Of a stretch of 64,000 nucleotides of DNA, positions 18,462-29,280 are shown piece after piece. How positions within the stretch are numbered: the stretch's first letter is position 1; each line of letters opens with the position of its first letter. The notes under the pieces were generated by a model. It did not search any database, was not told where the DNA came from, and was given only the letters and a program-made list of their open reading frames with translations. The stretch covers positions 310,001 to 374,000 of the forward strand of contig NZ_FOZV01000002.1 of assembly GCF_900116065.1 (NCBI RefSeq), read 5' to 3'. This stretch comes from Brevundimonas viscosa. Its GTDB lineage: Bacteria > Pseudomonadota > Alphaproteobacteria > Caulobacterales > Caulobacteraceae. Position numbers and translations under genes: made by a program.

Positions 18462-19763
18462 TCAGGCCAGCATGGTCACCGGGTCCTCGATCATCGCCTT
18501 GAACATCTGCAGGAAGCGGGCGCCGACGGCTCCGTCCACCACGCGATGATCGCAGGTCAGGGTGACTGTCATGACCGTCGCCACCGCCAGCTGGCCGTTC
18601 TCGACGACAGGACGCTGTTCGCCGGCCCCGACGCTCATGATCGCGCCCTGCGGCTCGTTGATGATCGAGGCGAAGGCCTTGATGCCGAACATGCCGAGAT
18701 TGGAGACCGAGAAGGTGCCGCCCTGGAACTCCTCGGGCTTCAGCTTGCGGTCGCGGGCCCGCTTCGCAAGGTCCTTCGACTCCATCGCGATCTCGCGCAG
18801 CGACTTGGTCTCCGCCTTGCGGATGATCGGGGTGATCAGCCCGCCGTCGATGGCCACGGCCATGGCCACGTCGGCGTGGTGGTGCATGGCGATGCCTTCG
18901 GGCGAATAGCTGGCGTTCGCTTCCGGCACCGCCTTCAGCGCCATGGCGGAGGCCTTCAGGACGAAGTCGTTGACCGAGACCTTGATCCCGTCCTTTTCCA
19001 GCAGGGCGTTGACCCTGGCGCGGGCGGCCAGCAGGCCGTCGATCTCGCAGTCGATTTCGAGCGGGAAGTGCGGCACGTCGCGGAAGCTGTCGGTCAGGCG
19101 CCGGGCGATGGCCTTGCGCATGCCGTCCAGCGGCACGAGGTCGTAGCTGCCGTCCGGGATGCCCATCTGGGCGAGAGACTGGACCTTGCGCGGCTCGGCG
19201 CCGGCCTGGCCGGCCGCGGGAGCCGCAGCGCCGCCCTTGCCGGCGGCCTCGACGTCGCGGCGCACGATTCGGCCGCGCGGACCGGTGCCCTTGATCGACG
19301 TGAGATCCAGACCTCCCTGGGCCGCCAGGCGGCGCGCCAGCGGTGAAGCGAAGATGCGACCGCCGTCAGCCCTGGCGGAAGCGCTCGCCGAGGCGGGCTT
19401 CACGCCTTGCGGCGTCGCGACAGCCTCGCCGCTCTCATGGCCGGCCGGGGCCGGTTCGGCCTTCTGCGCGGCGGCCTTCTGCGGAGCGGCCTCGGCAGGC
19501 TTCGGCGCCGGCGCGGGCGCGCCGTCCTCCCCCTTCAGTCGGGCGATCGGCGTGTTGACCTTCACCGCCTCGGTTCCCTCGGGAACGAGGATCTCGGCCA
19601 CCTCGCCCTCGTCGACCGCCTCGACCTCCATGGTCGCCTTGTCGGTCTCGATCTCGGCGATGACGTCGCCCGCCTTGACCGTGTCGCCAGCCTTGATGTG
19701 CCACTTGGCGAGGACGCCCTCCTCCATGGTCGGGGACAGGGCGGGCATCAGGATGTCGGTCAT
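18462..19763 (-). CDS. pdhC: Pyruvate dehydrogenase E2, dihydrolipoamide acetyltransferase
   Basis: This 433-residue E2 has one lipoyl domain (residues 1-76) with lipoyl-lysine K42 in [10 protein letters not shown]. An Ala/Pro-rich linker leads to a peripheral-subunit-binding domain (about 137-172; [28 protein letters not shown]). The catalytic domain (about 200-433) ends with DHRVVDG at 405-411, catalytic H406. It transfers acetyl groups to CoA and forms the core of the complex. ATG 19763 overlaps the stop of the DUF5076 gene (ATGA), which supports this start. Confidence 0.96.
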   Translation of the reverse strand: MTDILMPALSPTMEEGVLAKWHIKAGDTVKAGDVIAEIETDKATMEVEAVDEGEVAEILVPEGTEAVKVNTPIARLKGEDGAPAPAPKPAEAAPQKAAAQKAEPAPAGHESGEAVATPQGVKPASASASARADGGRIFASPLARRLAAQGGLDLTSIKGTGPRGRIVRRDVEAAGKGGAAAPAAGQAGAEPRKVQSLAQMGIPDGSYDLVPLDGMRKAIARRLTDSFRDVPHFPLEIDCEIDGLLAARARVNALLEKDGIKVSVNDFVLKASAMALKAVPEANASYSPEGIAMHHHADVAMAVAIDGGLITPIIRKAETKSLREIAMESKDLAKRARDRKLKPEEFQGGTFSVSNLGMFGIKAFASIINEPQGAIMSVGAGEQRPVVENGQLAVATVMTVTLTCDHRVVDGAVGARFLQMFKAMIEDPVTMLA

Positions 19764-20073
19764 TGTACGCTCCCCGACGGCGTGGTCGGCTCGGCGAGCG
19801 TCTGGACGTTGTCCGCCTTGATGACGTCGCTCAGCCCCTGGAGAATTCGATTGTAGGCCTGCTTCTCGTCGTGCCCGTGCCGCACGGCGTAGCCGTACGC
19901 CATATGCCGCGCGGCGATGGCGAGCAGCTCGCCGAACTTCGCCGGATCGTTGAAGGCGGGCTTCACGGACATCACCGGCTCGCTCTTCGACCACCACATC
20001 CGGATGATCTCGATGGCCTCCGGATCGGCGGCGACGCTCTCCGGCGTCTTCAGCTGGTGGGCGTCAGGTTCGC

Positions 20074-20077
<4 letters not shown>
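19760..20077 (-). CDS. DUF5076 domain protein inside the pdh operon
   Basis: This 105-residue soluble protein is coupled by ATGA overlaps at both ends, to pdhB upstream and pdhC downstream, so ribosomes must pass through it to reach pdhC efficiently. Conserved-looking blocks are [36 protein letters not shown] and [12 protein letters not shown], mostly helical. It resembles DUF5076 proteins, which I recall from alphaproteobacterial pdh operons. Its function is unknown; a role in assembly, stoichiometry or regulation of the complex is an inference from position only. Confidence 0.82.
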
Positions 20078-21471
<1,394 letters not shown>

Positions 21472-21474
21472 GGA

Positions 21475-22503
21475 TCAGGCCTCCACGTAGACGTCGGTGT
21501 AGAGCTCGGACGGGTCCGGCTCCGGGCTCTCTTGAGCGAACTGCACGGCTTCGGCGACGATCGCCTTGATTTCGTTGTCGATGGCCTTCAGCTCGTCCTC
21601 GGTGGCCTTGGCCTGCTCGAGCAGCATCTTGACGTGCTCGATGGGGTCGCGGGTCTTCTTGACCTCGTCGACCTCCTCCTTGGTGCGGTACTTGGCCGGG
21701 TCCGACATCGAGTGGCCGCGGTAGCGGTAGGTCTTCACCTCGAGGATGTAGGGTCCGCCGCCTTCGCGGGCCCGCTTTACGGCCCGCGCCGTGGCGTCGC
21801 GCACGGCCAGCACGTCCATGCCGTCGACCTGCTCGCCCGGAATGCCGAAGCTGGCGCCGCGCTGGTAGAGCTCGGTCGTCGCCGACGAGCGCTCGATCGA
21901 GGTGCCCATGGCGTACTGGTTGTTCTCGATGATGTAGATCGCCGGCAGCTTCCACAGCTGCGCCATGTTGAAGCTCTCGTAGACCTGCCCCTGGTTGGCG
22001 GCGCCGTCGCCGAAGTAGACGAAGCTGACGCTGTCATCCCCCCGATACTTGCCGGCGAAGGCCAAGCCGGTGCCCAGCGCCACCTGGGCGCCGACGATGC
22101 CGTGGCCGCCGTAGAAGCCGGTGGGCACGTCGAACATGTGCATCGAGCCGCCCTTGCCCTTGGACGAGCCGCCGATGCGCCCCGTCAGCTCGGCCATGAC
22201 CTCCTTCGGATCCATGCCGGCGGCCAGCATGTGGCCGTGGTCGCGGTAGCCGGTGATGATCTTGTCGTGACCCTGCTTGATGCTCTCCTGAACGCCCACC
22301 GCGACGGCCTCCTGGCCGATGTAGAGGCGGCAGAAGCCGCCGATCAGCCCCATGCCGTAGAGCTGGCCCGCACGCTCCTCGAAGCGGCGGATGAGGACCA
22401 TCTCGCGATAGTAGCGCAGCAGGTCCTCCTTCGAGGCCTGCGGCGTGTTGGGGATACTCCTGGCCTTGCTGGAATCAGCTTTGGCGGCGGGGGCTTTCGC
22501 CAT
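21475..22503 (-). CDS. pdhA: Pyruvate dehydrogenase E1 alpha subunit
   Basis: The 342-residue subunit carries the thiamine-diphosphate motif from GDGAANQGQVYESFNMA to ENNQYAMGT. It also has the phosphorylation-loop region YRYRGHSMSDPAKYR and RRFEERAGQLYGMGLIGGF near the N-terminus. The first 25 residues are a Lys/Ala/Ser-rich tail typical of alphaproteobacterial PdhA. The 113 bases upstream contain GCTAAAGC (22566-22559 on the minus strand), similar to the Caulobacter -10 element, and a CTTGACC box farther off, but the spacing is poor. It is the first gene of the coupled pdh operon. Confidence 0.96.
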   Translation of the reverse strand: MAKAPAAKADSSKARSIPNTPQASKEDLLRYYREMVLIRRFEERAGQLYGMGLIGGFCRLYIGQEAVAVGVQESIKQGHDKIITGYRDHGHMLAAGMDPKEVMAELTGRIGGSSKGKGGSMHMFDVPTGFYGGHGIVGAQVALGTGLAFAGKYRGDDSVSFVYFGDGAANQGQVYESFNMAQLWKLPAIYIIENNQYAMGTSIERSSATTELYQRGASFGIPGEQVDGMDVLAVRDATARAVKRAREGGGPYILEVKTYRYRGHSMSDPAKYRTKEEVDEVKKTRDPIEHVKMLLEQAKATEDELKAIDNEIKAIVAEAVQFAQESPEPDPSELYTDVYVEA

Positions 22504-22616
22504 CCGTCTTCACTCCCGGCTGGGCCCGCGGCACGGGCCTCTGTCGTTACGGAAAGGGGCTTTAGCAGCCTTCGTTCCCGAAACGCAAAGCGGCCCGGTC
22601 AAGCTGTAACGAAAGT

Positions 22617-22946
22617 TCACGAATTGGCGGCGCGGGCCCGATCAGAGGCCGGATGGGAGACGCGGATCACATAGTCACGAGGGTCGGCGAAGCCCAGCAC
22701 GGCCCGGGCCCGCTCCTCGAGCAGGTCGCGCGACAGACTGTCGGTGCGCAGGTAACGGACGCGCACCTCCAGATCCCGCCGCTCCTCGAGGATTCGCGCC
22801 AGCTGGGCCTCGCGGCGCAGCAGCATGGCCTCGCGCTCGCCGCCGCCCAGCAGGCCGCGCTCGCCGGTCAAGGCCTGCACGCCGAGATAGGCGATCAGCA
22901 GCAACAGGACGCAGGACGGGACGTAGGGCTTCATCCGCTCGGGCAC
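22617..22946 (-). CDS. ftsB: Septum formation initiator, FtsB/DivIC family
   Basis: This 109-residue bitopic protein has a short cytoplasmic end, one membrane helix (about residues 9-27) and a periplasmic coiled coil (about 36-68, REAQLARILEERRDLEVRV). It ends in a short domain with DLLEERARAVLGFADPRDYVI typical of FtsB/DivIC. FtsB works with FtsL and FtsQ to activate septal peptidoglycan synthesis. Start GTG 22946 is preferred over ATG 22934 because AAGGAG (22959-22954) is seven bases before it. It lies between eno and pdhA. Confidence 0.88.
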   Translation of the reverse strand: MPERMKPYVPSCVLLLLIAYLGVQALTGERGLLGGGEREAMLLRREAQLARILEERRDLEVRVRYLRTDSLSRDLLEERARAVLGFADPRDYVIRVSHPASDRARAANS

Positions 22947-22953
22947 TCGGACG

Positions 22954-22959
22954 CTCCTT
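22954..22959 (-). promoter_or_regulatory. Ribosome-binding site that sets the ftsB start
   Basis: AAGGAG on the minus strand stands seven bases before GTG 22946. This favours the non-ATG start, four codons longer than the first ATG. Confidence 0.55.
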
Positions 22960-23048
22960 CTGAGCGCGGACTCGTGATCAATGAGTCCTGACCGAAAATG
23001 CCTAACGAACCGTAGCTTGGCCGCAGGATCTGCGTCCGCTCCCGTGGC

Positions 23049-24391
<1,343 letters not shown>

Positions 24392-24474
24392 GGAAGCCGG
24401 CGCGGGGGGGGGAAGCGTCCGGGTGTCCGCCGGATTCGTGGGACGCTTTCGGACACTCGGAACAGGACGCAGGT

Positions 24475-25074
24475 TCAGGCGCAGCCTTCGACGTACTGGA
24501 TGGAGGGCCCGCCGGCCCGGATGGCCTTGACCGCCCCGTCCTGGCCGACCTCGAAGACCAGGCCGCGGGCGTCGGGATCCTCGACATAGCCCGTTCCGCC
24601 GCCGCGGCTCCATGCGGTTATGTAGCCGGCCGGCGCGGGTTCGTACTTGTGCGGTTCGCGCACAGCGCCGGCGCCGTAGGCCGCCGCGATGCCGTCGCCG
24701 GGGTCGCCGACGCCGTAGCCGCGGTCCGTGGTCACATCCGAAGGTCGGATCAGCGAGATGCGGGTCAACCGGTCGCGCTCGATCATCACCAGCATGGCCT
24801 CCGGCGCCCGCTCGGGGCGGAACTCGTCGCAGCTGGCGGGATCCGGCCCGCCGACCGCCTCCGGATTTGCGTCCTCCCCGAGGGCGGCGACCACTTCCGC
24901 GCGGGTCATGCCGATGCGCAGCGGGCCCCAGCCCTCGGCGGTCAGCTGCGGCGTGGTGGAGCTGGCCACGGGCGGCGGCGTCGGCTCGGGCGCGGCCTCC
25001 GGGGCGGCGGCGTTCTCGGCCCCGCAGGCGGCGAGCGCGAGAACAGCGGACGACAGCAGCAGACGACGGATCAT
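24475..25074 (-). CDS. Putative lipoprotein of unknown function
   Basis: The 199-residue protein has a lipoprotein signal peptide with lipobox LAAC (C17), then a Pro/Ala/Glu-rich spacer (about 18-42) and a globular domain. The segment WGPLRIGMTRAEVVAALGED is the short motif seen in many exported proteins with a BLIP/SmpA-like repeat, and there is a Cys pair near CDEFRPE and the C-terminal CA. It is probably anchored in the outer or inner membrane; the function is unknown. It is monocistronic by spacing, with 148 bases to eno and a terminator for rpmF upstream. Confidence 0.75.
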   Translation of the reverse strand: MIRRLLLSSAVLALAACGAENAAAPEAAPEPTPPPVASSTTPQLTAEGWGPLRIGMTRAEVVAALGEDANPEAVGGPDPASCDEFRPERAPEAMLVMIERDRLTRISLIRPSDVTTDRGYGVGDPGDGIAAAYGAGAVREPHKYEPAPAGYITAWSRGGGTGYVEDPDARGLVFEVGQDGAVKAIRAGGPSIQYVEGCA

Positions 25075-25114
25075 GGGGAGGCCTCCGGTGAGTCGGGGGG
25101 CGCATCAACGCACG

Positions 25115-25143
25115 AAAACGGCGCGCGGAGAACCGCGCGCCGT
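25115..25143 (-). terminator. Intrinsic terminator of rpmF
   Basis: ACGGCGCGCGG (25118-25128) and CCGCGCGCCGT (25133-25143) form a perfect 11-pair stem with an AGAA (plus strand) loop. On the minus strand the stem runs into TTTT. It lies 41 bases past the rpmF stop. Confidence 0.8.
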
Positions 25144-25184
25144 CGAACGCTTCATCCGGTCCCGCGGACCGGCGCCGGAAAGGC

Positions 25185-25367
25185 CTAGTCTTCCTTCGGC
25201 GTCAGGACCTGGCGGCCGCGATAGGTGCCGGTCTTCAGGTCGATGTGGTGCGGGCGCTTCAGCTCGCCGGTGTCCTTGTCCTCGACGTAGGCGTTCGTGC
25301 CCAGGGCGTCGTGGGCGCGGCGCATGTTGCGACGCGAGGGCGATACTTTCCGCTTCGGAACGGCCAT
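25185..25367 (-). CDS. rpmF: 50S ribosomal protein L32
   Basis: This 60-residue basic protein begins [19 protein letters not shown] and ends [14 protein letters not shown], the standard L32 of alphaproteobacteria. The zinc-type cysteines of some L32 proteins are absent, as usual in this class. ATG 25367 is chosen because L32 begins with AVPKRK after Met removal; a longer in-frame start at 25442 adds an unrelated stretch. It has its own candidate promoter, a leader hairpin and a strong terminator. Confidence 0.97.
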   Translation of the reverse strand: MAVPKRKVSPSRRNMRRAHDALGTNAYVEDKDTGELKRPHHIDLKTGTYRGRQVLTPKED

Positions 25368-25410
25368 GTCCGTCTCAATCTTCTGGTCGGGCGCCGGCAA
25401 AGGCGCGAAA

Positions 25411-25440
25411 ACAACAGCGGCGGCCCCCGGAAGAGCCGCC
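25411..25440 (-). promoter_or_regulatory. Leader hairpin with T-rich tail upstream of rpmF
   Basis: On the minus strand GGCGGC (25440-25435) pairs with GCCGCC (25424-25419) across a ten-base loop. About three bases later comes TGTTGTTTT. It lies between the candidate rpmF promoter and the rpmF start. It may terminate transcription from the GNAT gene upstream or attenuate rpmF. Confidence 0.4.
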
Positions 25441-25453
25441 ACGCGAGCGCGGG

Positions 25454-25482
25454 CTTATGCATGAAGCCGGGCGGCTTTTCAA
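25454..25482 (-). promoter_or_regulatory. Candidate rpmF promoter
   Basis: On the minus strand TTGAAA (25482-25477), a 17-base spacer and CATAAG (25459-25454) match the general -35/-10 pattern. They would give a leader of about 80 bases containing the hairpin at 25419-25440. Confidence 0.4.
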
Positions 25483-25498
25483 GGGCGGCCGCGGGGTA

Positions 25499-26017
25499 TC
25501 AACCCGCCGGCCGACGATCCCGCCAATCCTGCCGCGAAAGCCCGTAGTACAGGCTGTCCTTCCACTCGCCACCGATATTCCAGGTCCGCGCCGCCGACCC
25601 GACGCCCATGAAGCCCAGCCGCTCCAGCAGGCGAATCGATGCGAGGTTGTCCGGATCGACGTCGGCGGTCAGCTGATCGAGATCGCGGCTGGCGAAGACG
25701 TGATCGATCGACGCGGCCACAGCCTCGCTCGCCAGCCCCTGTCCCCAGTGGTCGGGATGCAGGATGTAGCCGACCTCGGGCAGTTTCCAGAAGCCGGCCT
25801 TGCCGACCACCACCCCGTCGCGCTCGATCACGAAGTCGGGCTGGTCGGGGCCATTGGCGATCATGCTGTCGAGCCAGGCGGCGGTCTCGTCGAGAGAAGC
25901 GTGGGGCGGGGTCGACCACCAGCGCGTCGCTCGGGGGTCGGAGAGCACTGTATGCAGGGCCGCCAGGTCGTCCGGGCGAGCGGAGCGCAGACGCAGGCGG
26001 GCAGTGACGATCTCCAT
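25499..26017 (-). CDS. GNAT N-acetyltransferase, RimJ/RimL-like
   Basis: This 172-residue protein has the layout of the acetyltransferase_3 branch: TARLRLRSARPDDLAALHTV at the start, VVGKAGFWKLPEVGYILHP, then HWGQGLASEAVAAS (the acetyl-CoA pyrophosphate loop) and NLASIRLLERLGF. Such enzymes acetylate protein N-termini or small amines; the substrate is unknown. It is separated by 31 bases from a second, only distantly related GNAT upstream on the same strand. Confidence 0.87.
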   Translation of the reverse strand: MEIVTARLRLRSARPDDLAALHTVLSDPRATRWWSTPPHASLDETAAWLDSMIANGPDQPDFVIERDGVVVGKAGFWKLPEVGYILHPDHWGQGLASEAVAASIDHVFASRDLDQLTADVDPDNLASIRLLERLGFMGVGSAARTWNIGGEWKDSLYYGLSRQDWRDRRPAG

Positions 26018-26048
26018 CCCCGGCGAGTGCCGCCGGACAGGGCCGCGG

Positions 26049-26579
26049 TCAAGCCAGGGCCCGCTCCAGCACCATGAAGGCGAGGTCGTTACGCCGCGGC
26101 GTGCCGAATCGCGGATCAGCGGCCGGGAAGGGCCGCGTCTCGCCGGTCGGACGGTATCCGCGCCGGACGTACCAGTCGATCAGCTCCGTGCGCTGGACGA
26201 TGACCGTCATCTCCATCTTGCCGGCCCCAAAACGGCCCCGGGCCTCGGCCTCGGCGGCGGAGATCAGGGAGCGCCCCAGTCCCTCGCCCTGCAGGGCCGG
26301 AGCCACGGTCAGCATGCCCAGGTAGGCCAGCCCCCGGCCCTTGTCGGTCACCTGGACGCAGCCGAGCAGGCGGCCGTCGCGCTCCGCCAGCAGCACCGCC
26401 TGCGTCGGGTCGGCGACGATGGCCTTTAGGGTCGGGAGATCGATCCGGTTTCCGTCCAGCAGGTCGGCCTCATGCGTCCAGCCGCGCCGGGCGGATTCGC
26501 CGCGATAGGCGCCGTGCACCAGCCCATGCAGCGCCGGGACGTCGTCCGCGGTCGCGCGGCGGAAGGTCGGCTCAGTCAT
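26049..26579 (-). CDS. GNAT N-acetyltransferase
   Basis: This 176-residue acetyltransferase starts FRRATADDVPALHGLVHGAY and contains LLGCVQVTDKGRGLAYLGML, the acetyl-CoA loop QGEGLGRSLISAAE and a terminal segment with TELIDWYVRRGYRPTGE. This is the generic GNAT fold of acetyltransferase_1. Its start overlaps the end of the FAD oxidoreductase gene by eight bases, so it belongs to the lipA-COQ10-LhgO run. The substrate is unknown. Confidence 0.87.
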   Translation of the reverse strand: MTEPTFRRATADDVPALHGLVHGAYRGESARRGWTHEADLLDGNRIDLPTLKAIVADPTQAVLLAERDGRLLGCVQVTDKGRGLAYLGMLTVAPALQGEGLGRSLISAAEAEARGRFGAGKMEMTVIVQRTELIDWYVRRGYRPTGETRPFPAADPRFGTPRRNDLAFMVLERALA

Positions 26580-27684
26580 TGGCCAGCATCTCGGCCACCG
26601 CCTCGCCTATGGCCAGCGAGCTGGTCAGGCCCGGGCTCTCGATGCCGAACAGGGCGACCAGCCCGTCGATTCCATGATCCTCCCGGCCCCGCAGCTGAAA
26701 GTCCGGTTGCGGCTCGCCGGGTCCGTGCAGCTTGGGGCGGATGCCGGCGTAGTCGGGCGTCAGCGCGCCCTCCGGCAGGGCCGGCCAGAAGCGGCGGATG
26801 GTGCGCTCGAACGCCGCCACCCGCGACGGATCGACCGAATAGTCCTCGGCGTCGACGTACTCGAGGTCCGGCCCGAACACGGCCTGGCCGCCGAGGTCCT
26901 TGCGATAGTGGGTGCCGAGCGCTCCGGGGATCGGCGGCGGATAGACCAGACGCTCGAACGGCGCCTTGCCGGCCAGCCGGAAGTAGACTCCCTTGCCGAA
27001 ATGGCCGGCCGGGATGCGGTCGTCCGGGTAGCCGTCAACGCGGGCGGCGACGTCCTGCGCCTGCAGGCCCGGCGCGGTGACCAGCAGCCGGCCGGTCAGG
27101 ACCGCGCCACCCTCTCCGCCCGCCGTGATGCGGAAGCCGCCGCCCCGCAGCGGCTCGGCCCGCTCGAACGGTGTCGACGCGACGACCGAACCGCCGGCGT
27201 CCTCGATCTCGCCCTGCAGGGCCAGCATGTAGCCGTGGCTATCGAAAACACCGCTCTCGGGGGACAGGATAGCGGCACGGGCCGTGAGCGCCGGCTCCAG
27301 CGCTCGCACCTGAACATCGGTCAGGAGTTCCAGACCTTCGACGTCGTTCGTCCTCGCCTGTTCGAGGATAACCTGAAGGCGGGCCACCTCCGCTTCCTCC
27401 GTCGCGACGACCAGCTTGCCGCAGCGGCGGTGGTCGACCTTGCGGCTGTCGAGAAAGGGGTAGAGCGCTCGCCGGCCCTCGACGCAGAACCGCGCCTTCA
27501 GCGAGCCCGTCGGATAGTAGAGGCCGCCGTGAATGACCTCGCTGTTGCGCGAGGAGACGCCCTGGCCGATGGCCGGCTCCTTCTCCAGCACCAGCACCGA
27601 CAGGCCGCGGCGCGAAAGCGCTTGTCCGCAGGCGAGCCCTACGGCCCCGGCACCCACGACCACGGCGTCGAAGTCGAAGCTCAC
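26572..27684 (-). CDS. FAD-dependent oxidoreductase, L-2-hydroxyglutarate oxidase (LhgO)-like
   Basis: The 370-residue flavoprotein has an N-terminal FAD motif (AVVVGAGAVGLACGQAL) and SSRNSEVIHGGLYYPTGSLK, diagnostic of the L-2-hydroxyglutarate dehydrogenase/oxidase group of the DAO family. It also has ESGVFDSHGYMLAL and a C-terminal FGIESPGLTSSLAIGE. Relatives oxidise L-2-hydroxyglutarate and hand electrons to quinone or oxygen. Its start overlaps by four bases the stop of a COQ10-like gene, which fits a quinone-linked enzyme. The exact substrate is inferred only from family resemblance. Confidence 0.83.
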   Translation of the reverse strand: MSFDFDAVVVGAGAVGLACGQALSRRGLSVLVLEKEPAIGQGVSSRNSEVIHGGLYYPTGSLKARFCVEGRRALYPFLDSRKVDHRRCGKLVVATEEAEVARLQVILEQARTNDVEGLELLTDVQVRALEPALTARAAILSPESGVFDSHGYMLALQGEIEDAGGSVVASTPFERAEPLRGGGFRITAGGEGGAVLTGRLLVTAPGLQAQDVAARVDGYPDDRIPAGHFGKGVYFRLAGKAPFERLVYPPPIPGALGTHYRKDLGGQAVFGPDLEYVDAEDYSVDPSRVAAFERTIRRFWPALPEGALTPDYAGIRPKLHGPGEPQPDFQLRGREDHGIDGLVALFGIESPGLTSSLAIGEAVAEMLAND

Positions 27685-28136
27685 GCCTTCAGACCGTAGA
27701 GGTGCGCCGCTCGGGCTTCGAAACAGTGCATCAGCTTGCCCACCGCGCGGTCGAAATTGGTCTGTAGCATCACATCCAGCAGCCGCGCCTTGAAGGCGAA
27801 GTCGATGAAGAACTCGACCCGCGTGCCTTCCGGGTGCGGGAAGAACTCCCAGCGGTTCTTGAGGTGGTGGAAGGGTCCACGTAGCAGACCGACCTCGACC
27901 AGCGGCCGGTTCCGGTCATGCCGCACCCAGGTCGAGAAGCGCTCCTTCAGGAACGAGAAACCCACGCCAGCCTCCGCGTCCTCCACGCACACGCCGGGCC
28001 GCTCCTCGCGCCGGTTCCACGTGCGCATCGAAGTGACCCAGGGCACAAACTCCGGATAGGCGCGCACGTCCGCGACCAGATCGGCGAGCTGGTCGGGCTG
28101 GTATGGCAGGATCTTCGTGACGCGGTGGACGGCCAA
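27681..28136 (-). CDS. COQ10-like START-domain protein (coenzyme Q-binding; RatA family)
   Basis: The 151-residue protein matches the COQ10/polyketide-cyclase START group: LPYQPDQLADLVADVRAYPEFVPWV near the start, WEFFPHPEGTRVEFFIDFAFK, and a C-terminal helix with FDRAVGKLMHCFEARAAHLYG. COQ10 proteins bind ubiquinone and are needed for efficient respiration; RatA of E. coli belongs to the same family. It lies seven bases after lipA and overlaps the LhgO-like gene by ATGA. No toxin partner is present, so the coenzyme Q role is favoured over a toxin-antitoxin reading. Confidence 0.88.
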   Translation of the reverse strand: MAVHRVTKILPYQPDQLADLVADVRAYPEFVPWVTSMRTWNRREERPGVCVEDAEAGVGFSFLKERFSTWVRHDRNRPLVEVGLLRGPFHHLKNRWEFFPHPEGTRVEFFIDFAFKARLLDVMLQTNFDRAVGKLMHCFEARAAHLYGLKA

Positions 28137-28143
28137 GGCGGGT

Positions 28144-29106
28144 TCAGCGGCCGCTCTGCGCCAGCCGCGCCGCCTTCAGCCGGGCGAAGTCCTCGCCGGC
28201 GTGGTGCGAACTGCGGGTCAGTGGCGAGGCCGACACCATCAGGAACCCCTTGGCGCGCGCGATCGCCTCGTAGGACTTGAACTCCTCGGGCGTCACGAAG
28301 CGCTCGATGGCGGCGTGCTTGCGGGTCGGCTGCAGGTACTGGCCGATGGTGATGAAGTCGACGCCGGCGGAGCGCATGTCGTCCATCACCTGCATGACCT
28401 CCTCCTTGGTCTCGCCGAGGCCGACCATGATGCCGGACTTGGTGAACTGGTTGGGGTCGCGCTCCTTGACCATCTGCAGCAGGCGCAGGCTGTGGAAGTA
28501 TCGGGCGCCGGGCCGGATCTTCAGATAGAGCCGCGGGACCGTCTCGAGGTTGTGGTTGAAGACGTCCGGACGGGCGTCGATCATCACCTCGGCCGCGCCG
28601 TCCTTGCGCAGGAAGTCGGGCGTCAGGATCTCGACGGTTGTGTTCGGGGCCTGCAGGCGGATCTGGCGGACCACCTCGGCGAAGTGGGCGGCGCCGCCGT
28701 CGGACAGGTCGTCCCGGTCCACGCTGGTGATGACCACGTGGTTGAGGCCCATCTGCTGCACCGCCAGGCCGACCTTGATCGGCTCCTCCGGATCGAGCGC
28801 GTCGGGCAGGCCGGTCTTGACGTTGCAGAAGGCGCAGGCCCGCGTGCAGGTGTCGCCCATGATCATCAGGGTGGCGTGCTTCTGGCTCCAGCACTCCCCG
28901 ATGTTCGGGCAGGCGGCCTCCTCGCAGACCGTGTGGAGACCCTTCTCCTTCACGATGGCGCGGGTGGCGTTGTACTGGCCCGTTCCCGGCGCCTTGACGC
29001 GCAGCCAGTCCGGCTTCTTGAGCACCGCGCTCTCCGGCCGGTTCTGCTTCTCCGGGTGACGCAGCTCGGCGGGGGACTTCTTCAGGGCGTCGATCAGGGT
29101 GACCAA
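28144..29106 (-). CDS. lipA: Lipoyl synthase
   Basis: This 320-residue radical-SAM enzyme inserts two sulfurs into octanoyl groups on E2 and H proteins. Both iron-sulfur clusters are clear: the auxiliary cluster C61/C66/C72 ([12 protein letters not shown]) and the radical-SAM cluster C87/C91/C94 ([10 protein letters not shown]). [20 protein letters not shown] and a C-terminal RSSHHAGE (auxiliary ligand serine) follow. It supplies the cofactor for the lipoyl domains of PdhB and PdhC, encoded about 7 kb away. It heads the run lipA-COQ10-LhgO-GNAT-GNAT. Confidence 0.97.
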   Translation of the reverse strand: MVTLIDALKKSPAELRHPEKQNRPESAVLKKPDWLRVKAPGTGQYNATRAIVKEKGLHTVCEEAACPNIGECWSQKHATLMIMGDTCTRACAFCNVKTGLPDALDPEEPIKVGLAVQQMGLNHVVITSVDRDDLSDGGAAHFAEVVRQIRLQAPNTTVEILTPDFLRKDGAAEVMIDARPDVFNHNLETVPRLYLKIRPGARYFHSLRLLQMVKERDPNQFTKSGIMVGLGETKEEVMQVMDDMRSAGVDFITIGQYLQPTRKHAAIERFVTPEEFKSYEAIARAKGFLMVSASPLTRSSHHAGEDFARLKAARLAQSGR

Positions 29107-29280
29107 GGCGAACTCGCGCTCCGGGGGCGGGAACCGGCTATGTCGTCCTTCCGCGCGGCCAAGGCAAGGCGGCGAGGCGCCTCACGCAAGGTAACGTATC
29201 TTTTCAACGAACCGCCCGCGCACTAGTTTGCCCCGCCCAAGCACAGGTGCGGCCAACGCGCCGGCACGGAGGATGACGGT

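Noticed and set aside
24413..24448. Inverted arms AAGCGTC and GACGCTT downstream of the lipoprotein gene
   Set aside because: The loop is 22 bases and there is no T-tract, so it is weak as a terminator.
27681..28136. RatA toxin of a type II toxin-antitoxin system
   Set aside because: The family shares the START fold with RatA, but there is no antitoxin gene beside it and the neighbours favour a coenzyme Q role.
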